Source of the DNA: Pseudomonadota bacterium
GTDB taxonomy: Bacteria > Pseudomonadota > Alphaproteobacteria > Acetobacterales > Acetobacteraceae
Direction: 5' to 3'
DNA: 9,553 bases
Assembly (NCBI GenBank): GCA_021826565.1
Contig: JAKAZJ010000041.1
Span: forward strand, 1 to 9,553
The notes beneath the pieces are model-generated. The model ran no database searches, was not told the DNA's origin, and saw only the letters and a program-made list of their open reading frames with translations. The translations under genes and the position numbers were made by a program. Positions 6,392 through 9,553 of the stretch are shown here, piece after piece. Numbering within the stretch: position 1 is the stretch's first letter; every line of letters begins with the position of its first letter.

Positions 6392-7807
6392 ATGAACATC
6401 ACCGCCCCGCTGCGCCGCCTGGCGCGGCTCAGCCCGGACCGGCCGGCGATCATCCGCGCCGACGCGACGGTGCTGACCTACGCCATGCTGGATCGCGCGA
6501 TCGACCTTGCCGCCGCGCGCATGGCGGCTTCCGGGCTCGGTCCCGGCGAGCCGGTGGCCCTGCCGATCGCCGGTCCGGACGAATCGCGCGGCCTGATCCT
6601 GGCCCTCGCGCTTGCCCGGCGCGGGATCGCCAGCGCCGACGCCGCGCTGCCGGCCCGCCGGCGCATCGTGAACGCACCCACCCCGGACGCCGGCGCGTTC
6701 GATTTGAATGCGCTCTGCGCTCCCGCCGCCGGGGTGGTGCCGGAAGCGCCGATCGACCCCGACCCGGCGGTGGTGTTTCGGGTGTTCGCCTCCTCCGGCA
6801 CGACCGGCACGCCGAAGCCGATCGCGGTCAGCCATGGCCTGATGGGACGGCGCGTGTTCGCCAACATCCTTGCCCCTGGCGGACCCGATCCGTGCGCCCG
6901 CATCATCGCGCTCGATCTCGGGATCGTCTGGGGCTTCACGGCGGTGCTGCGTACCCTGTGGCAGGGCGGCACGCTGGTGCTGACCAATCCGCGCGAGGCG
7001 AGCGCCGCGATCGCACGCCACAAGGTGCGCACGATCGTCACCTCGCCGATCGGCCTGCGCGCGCTGCTGGACGGATTGCCGCCCGCGGCCGGGCCGTTCC
7101 CGCTGCTTGAAACCATCGAGATCGGCGGCAGTCTGGTGCCCGGACCGTTGCGCGATGCCGCGATCGCCCGGTTCTGCCCGGGGCTGGTCAGTCATCTCGG
7201 CACGAGCGAGGCGGGCGGCATCGCTTCGGCCCCTATCTCTGCGCTCGGCGACCGGCCCGGCGCGGTCGGGTTCGTCAATCCGGACGTGACGGTCGAGGCG
7301 GTGGGTCCCGGCGATCGACCGCTGCCGGCCGGCAGCGAAGGCGTCCTGCGCTTGCGCAGCCCGCTGGCGGTCACGGGATACGCCGGCGCGGCGGCGGGCG
7401 CGGTGGCGAGTTTTCGCGATGGCTGGTTCTATTCCGGCGATGTCGGCACCGTCTGGCCGGACGGGATGCTGAGCCTGGCCGGGCGGGAGGGAGACGTGAT
7501 CAACTGCGCCGGCGTGAAGATCAGCGCCCACGCGGTGGAGGCGGCGTTGCTGGGGCTGCCCGACGTGTCCGACGCGGCGGCGTTCGGCGTGCCGGATCGG
7601 CTTGGCCTGGTCCAGCTCTGGGCCGCCATCGTCGCCGCGCGCCCGATCGGGGCGGCGGAGCTGAACGCGTTCTGCGCCGCCCGCCTGCCGGGCCAGGCAC
7701 CGTGCATGATCCTGCAGATGACCGCGCTGCCGCGCACCGAGACCGGCAAGGTCCGGAAGGACCTGTTGGTCGGCTACGCCCACGCGCAAACGCCGCCGCA
7801 GGCGTGA
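6392..7807 (+). CDS. AMP-dependent synthetase/ligase (probable acyl-CoA ligase)
   Basis: A 471-residue adenylate-forming enzyme of the ANL superfamily, which activates a carboxylic acid as acyl-AMP and usually passes it to CoA. Motifs in order: the nucleotide loop ASSGTTGTPK at 133-142; GTSEAGG from 270; YSGD at 347-350, whose Asp binds the AMP ribose; the hinge GREGDVINCAGVKIS; and the C-terminal LPRTETGKVRKD with catalytic Lys453. All core motifs are intact, but the protein is shorter than the usual 500-550 residues, mainly before the nucleotide loop. The substrate cannot be read from sequence; with the P450 and SDR a fatty or omega-oxidised acid is a reasonable guess. The ATG has only AGG two bases upstream, a poor ribosome site, so translation may depend on coupling to upstream translation. 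Transfer to a carrier protein instead of CoA is not excluded. Confidence 0.88.
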   Translation: MNITAPLRRLARLSPDRPAIIRADATVLTYAMLDRAIDLAAARMAASGLGPGEPVALPIAGPDESRGLILALALARRGIASADAALPARRRIVNAPTPDAGAFDLNALCAPAAGVVPEAPIDPDPAVVFRVFASSGTTGTPKPIAVSHGLMGRRVFANILAPGGPDPCARIIALDLGIVWGFTAVLRTLWQGGTLVLTNPREASAAIARHKVRTIVTSPIGLRALLDGLPPAAGPFPLLETIEIGGSLVPGPLRDAAIARFCPGLVSHLGTSEAGGIASAPISALGDRPGAVGFVNPDVTVEAVGPGDRPLPAGSEGVLRLRSPLAVTGYAGAAAGAVASFRDGWFYSGDVGTVWPDGMLSLAGREGDVINCAGVKISAHAVEAALLGLPDVSDAAAFGVPDRLGLVQLWAAIVAARPIGAAELNAFCAARLPGQAPCMILQMTALPRTETGKVRKDLLVGYAHAQTPPQA

Positions 7808-7823
7808 TTCCGCCGCCACGCGC

Positions 7824-7852
7824 TTGCCCGCTCCGCCGATCCGTGCTTTACG
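7824..7852 (+). promoter_or_regulatory. candidate promoter of the rpsF-rpsR-rplI operon
   Basis: TTGCCC (7824-7829), a 17-bp spacer and TTTACG (7847-7852) give a moderate sigma70-like match in the 165-bp gap after the ligase gene. It would produce a leader of about 110 nt containing the hairpins described below. The -10 match is poor, so this is tentative. Confidence 0.3.
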
Positions 7853-7865
7853 CCCCCGCTTCCCT

Positions 7866-7917
7866 GCCGGGGCGCGGCATCGCCCCGGCTATGCCCGGCA
7901 TCCTTCCCGAAGGATGC
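7866..7917 (+). promoter_or_regulatory. two consecutive perfect hairpins in the rpsF leader
   Basis: GCCGGGGCG (7866-7874) pairs with CGCCCCGGC (7881-7889) across a 6-nt loop, and GCATCCTT (7898-7905) pairs with AAGGATGC (7910-7917) across CCCG. Neither is followed by a U tract. They may end the SDR-ligase transcript, or form part of a leader that controls ribosomal protein synthesis. Confidence 0.5.
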
Positions 7918-7939
7918 GTGCCCCCGCCGCTGCGGCCGG

Positions 7940-7972
7940 GGTCGCGGGCCGAACCAGCCGAAGGGAGTGACC
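7940..7972 (+). promoter_or_regulatory. putative S6:S18 autoregulatory RNA element at the rpsF start
   Basis: In the RNA, GGUCGC (7940-7945) can pair with GUGACC (7967-7972, including one G-U pair), directly before the rpsF AUG. The enclosed loop carries CCGAA twice (7949-7953, 7958-7962) and the Shine-Dalgarno AAGGGAG (7961-7967), so folding would hide the ribosome site. rpsF leaders in many bacteria bind the S6:S18 complex through a CCG-containing structure resembling its 16S rRNA site; assignment here rests on position and these motifs only. Confidence 0.45.
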
Positions 7973-8437
7973 ATGCCATTATATGAATGCGTGCTGATCG
8001 CGCGCAACGACGTCACGCAGCAACAGGTTGAGACGCTGGCCGACGAACTCGGCGTCCAGCTTGAAGCCGATGGCGGCGCCGTCAAGAAGCGCGAATACTG
8101 GGGCCTGCGTTCGCTGGCTTACCGGATCAAGAAGAACCGCAAGGGCCATTATCTGCTGCTGGGCCTGGACGCGAAACCCGCGTTCGTGACCGAGATGGAA
8201 CGCCAGCTGCGCCTGAACGAAGACGTGTTGCGCTTCCTGACCTTGCGGATCGAGGCGATCGACGACGTCCCGTCCGCCATCCTGTCGCGCAAATCCGATG
8301 AGCGCGAGCGCAGCTTCCGTGGCCCCCGCGCGCCTTCCCGCTTCGATTCCGGTCGCCGCCGCGGCTATGACGACCGTGAGGAATTCCGTGCCCGCGACGA
8401 TTCCCGTGAGGGTCCGGCGCTGCTGGGCGACGAGTAA
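7973..8437 (+). CDS. rpsF: 30S ribosomal protein S6
   Basis: S6 binds 16S rRNA as a heterodimer with S18 in the platform of the small subunit. The 154-residue protein starts [13 protein letters not shown] and contains the typical [19 protein letters not shown] segment and the [12 protein letters not shown] strand. From about residue 107 it continues into a low-complexity tail rich in Arg, Asp, Glu and Gly, an extension commonly seen in alphaproteobacterial S6. The ATG at 7973 is chosen over an in-frame GTG at 7967 because AAGGGAG (7961-7967) lies five bases before it and the family begins at this Met. It is the first gene of a three-gene ribosomal operon and is probably autoregulated by its leader. 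Confidence 0.97.
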   Translation: MPLYECVLIARNDVTQQQVETLADELGVQLEADGGAVKKREYWGLRSLAYRIKKNRKGHYLLLGLDAKPAFVTEMERQLRLNEDVLRFLTLRIEAIDDVPSAILSRKSDERERSFRGPRAPSRFDSGRRRGYDDREEFRARDDSREGPALLGDE

Positions 8438-8457
8438 GCGGGCCAGGAGAAACCAAC

Positions 8458-8733
8458 ATGTCAGACACCACCGACGTCAATCCCGCCGCCCGCCGCGCCG
8501 CCGTGGGCGCGCGCCGTCCGTTCTATCGCCGTCGCAAATCCTGCCCGTTCTCCGGCCCCAACGCGCCGAAGATCGATTACAAGGACGTGCGCCTGCTGTC
8601 GCGCTTCCTGTCGGAACGCGGCAAGATCGTCCCGTCGCGGATCACCGCCGTTTCGGCCAAGAAGCAGCGGGAACTGGCGCTTGCGATCAAGCGCGCCCGG
8701 TTCCTGGCGCTTCTTCCCTATATCCTGGTCTGA
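8458..8733 (+). CDS. rpsR: 30S ribosomal protein S18
   Basis: S18 is the S6 partner in the 30S platform. The 91-residue protein has a basic N-terminal extension ([20 protein letters not shown]), followed by the conserved core [19 protein letters not shown] and the signature ending [21 protein letters not shown] single Cys is visible (KSCPFSG), so there is no four-Cys zinc site. It starts 20 bp after the rpsF stop, with AGGAG upstream of the ATG. This is the expected middle gene of rpsF-rpsR-rplI, and S18 would also act in repression of the operon through the S6:S18 complex. Confidence 0.98.
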   Translation: MSDTTDVNPAARRAAVGARRPFYRRRKSCPFSGPNAPKIDYKDVRLLSRFLSERGKIVPSRITAVSAKKQRELALAIKRARFLALLPYILV

Positions 8734-8743
8734 GGAGCGCGCC

Positions 8744-9322
8744 ATGCCCGCCGTGGAACTGATCCTGCTCCAGCGCGTCGAAAGCCTGGGACAGATGGGC
8801 GAGATCGTGAAGGTCAAGCCCGGTTATGCCCGCAACTTCCTGCTGCCGCAGCAGAAGGCGATCCGTGCCAGCAAGGCGAACCGGGAACGGTTCGAGCAGC
8901 AGCGCGCCCAGCTGGAAGCGCAGAACATCAAACGCCGCGACGAAGCCGAGCGCGTCGCCGAGCGCGTCGGCGGCCTGTCGGTGGTCGTGATCCGCCAGGC
9001 CGGCGAGTCCGGCAGCCTGTACGGCTCGGTCTCGGCGCGCGACATCGCCGAGGCCACCACCGCCGCCGGCCTGTCCGTGACCCGCGACCAGGTGATCCTG
9101 TCGCACCCGATCAAGTCGCTGGGTCTCGCGCCGGTGCGGGTGATCCTGCATCCGGAGGTGTCGATCCGCGTCACGGTCAACGTCGCCCGCAGCGCCGAGG
9201 AAGCCGAACGCCAGTCGCGCGGCGAACGGGTCGGCCGGGAAGCGGAAGCGGATGAGCAGCCGGAGGTGGATCAGGCGGCGATGTTCGAGGCCGAGATCGA
9301 GGCCGAACTCCCGTCCGCCTGA
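8744..9322 (+). CDS. rplI: 50S ribosomal protein L9
   Basis: L9 binds 23S rRNA near the L1 stalk and helps keep the reading frame. It has 192 residues, longer than the ~148 of E. coli. The N-terminal domain carries the family signature [20 protein letters not shown] (about residues 16-35). A long charged helix (about 44-75) links it to the C-terminal domain, with [13 protein letters not shown] and HPIKSLG. After about residue 153 comes an acidic, Glu-rich tail ending [11 protein letters not shown], typical of alphaproteobacterial L9. The ATG at 8744 follows GAGGAG with a seven-base gap and gives the conserved [13 protein letters not shown] start; the in-frame upstream ATG at 8681 lies inside rpsR and is rejected. 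It starts 10 bp after the rpsR stop. Confidence 0.97.
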   Translation: MPAVELILLQRVESLGQMGEIVKVKPGYARNFLLPQQKAIRASKANRERFEQQRAQLEAQNIKRRDEAERVAERVGGLSVVVIRQAGESGSLYGSVSARDIAEATTAAGLSVTRDQVILSHPIKSLGLAPVRVILHPEVSIRVTVNVARSAEEAERQSRGERVGREAEADEQPEVDQAAMFEAEIEAELPSA

Positions 9323-9343
9323 CGCGCGCCGGGGTGGGTCCGG

Positions 9344-9383
9344 AACCCGCCCGAACTCGCCAGAACCCGCCCAAACCTGCCCG
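9344..9383. repeat. four tandem copies of a 10-bp repeat (consensus AACCCGCCCG)
   Basis: Copies at 9344-9353 (AACCCGCCCG), 9354-9363 (AACTCGCCAG), 9364-9373 (AACCCGCCCA) and 9374-9383 (AACCTGCCCG), each differing from the consensus at no more than two positions. The array starts 21 bp after the rplI stop, and its last copy runs into the left arm of the following hairpin. Confidence 0.75.
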
Positions 9384-9414
9384 TCATGGCCGGGCTTTAC
9401 CCGGCCATGACGGG
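9380..9414. terminator. 15-bp perfect hairpin of the GTCATGGCCGGGC dispersed-repeat type; likely 3' end of the rpsF operon
   Basis: Left arm CCCGTCATGGCCGGG (9380-9394) pairs perfectly with CCCGGCCATGACGGG (9400-9414) across CTTTA. No U run follows, so it is not a textbook intrinsic terminator. Very similar palindromes (GTCATGGCCGGGCTT...CCCGGCCATGAC) are scattered between genes in many alphaproteobacteria and act as REP-like repeats or 3'-end stabilisers. It could serve as the operon's transcript end. Confidence 0.6.
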
Positions 9415-9422
9415 AGGGGTTC

Positions 9423-9553
9423 GAGCTTGGCAGTGCGTCAGCCTCTCGGCGGGTTGGGGCCGTCGGGGACATAAGAGCAGTCAGGCGCTACCGCAGGCAT
9501 GCGGGCGTGGCGTTCGTTGTTGTATCGAAACGTTATGGGCGCGCGTTTCCTCC
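9423..9553. other. non-coding tail with no recognisable gene
   Basis: No open frame with a convincing start, ribosome site or family similarity was seen here on either strand. A small inverted repeat CCGCA (9491-9495) / TGCGG (9500-9504) and a less GC-rich stretch around 9510-9540 hint that the promoter of a following gene may lie here, but no clear -35/-10 pair stands out. Confidence 0.4.

Noticed and set aside
6224..7819. Minus-strand 531-codon frame opposite the acyl-CoA ligase-like gene
   Set aside because: No motifs and strongly biased composition, while the plus strand holds all adenylate-forming enzyme motifs in order.
8681..8743. Upstream in-frame start that would extend L9 by 21 residues
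   Set aside because: It lies inside rpsR, lacks the family N-terminus, and the ATG at 8744 has a strong GAGGAG site and the conserved L9 start.
9344..9414. Possible CRISPR array from the short repeats after rplI
   Set aside because: The repeats are 10 bp, contiguous and degenerate, with no spacers and no cas genes nearby.

Overview
The window is a GC-rich chromosomal segment with dense coding on both strands. Gene content and protein style point to an alphaproteobacterium, most likely Rhodospirillales/Acetobacteraceae (inference). The supporting signs are an S6 protein beginning [13 protein letters not shown], an S18 with a basic N-terminal extension, an L9 with a long acidic tail, and a 3'-terminal palindrome of the GTCATGGCCGGGC type that is common between alphaproteobacterial genes.

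Layout. Minus strand, left side: the 5' part of ispH (isoprenoid precursor synthesis) runs off the left edge. Next comes a leader of about 250 bp holding two short tandem duplications and a palindrome over a candidate promoter, and then complete dnaE (DNA polymerase III alpha). A 123-bp palindrome-rich block with TA-flanked terminal inverted repeats separates dnaE from a minus-strand cytochrome P450 that closely resembles the CYP153 alkane/fatty-acid omega-hydroxylases. The P450 is divergent from a plus-strand pair, a short-chain dehydrogenase and an AMP-dependent acyl-CoA ligase-like protein. The shared 121-bp spacer carries a 16-bp palindrome inside the spacer of a candidate P450 promoter. 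On the right is the canonical rpsF-rpsR-rplI ribosomal protein operon, with a structured leader that looks like the S6:S18 autoregulatory motif. The operon is followed by four 10-bp tandem repeats running into a perfect 15-bp hairpin. The last ~130 bp holds no recognisable gene.

How the genes may work together. ispH, dnaE and the ribosomal protein operon are housekeeping genes. The accessory part is the three-gene block at 4113-7807: a hydroxylase, an alcohol/ketone dehydrogenase and a CoA ligase, which on paper form a route from hydrocarbon or terminal methyl group to acyl-CoA. No ferredoxin or ferredoxin reductase is present, so the P450 must draw electrons from a system encoded elsewhere. 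The most notable observations are the palindromic block whose outer repeat supplies the P450 stop codon, the TetR-like operator candidate, and the rpsF leader. I saw no CRISPR array, tRNA, rRNA, transposase or phage gene, and no strong sign of an undescribed multi-gene system.
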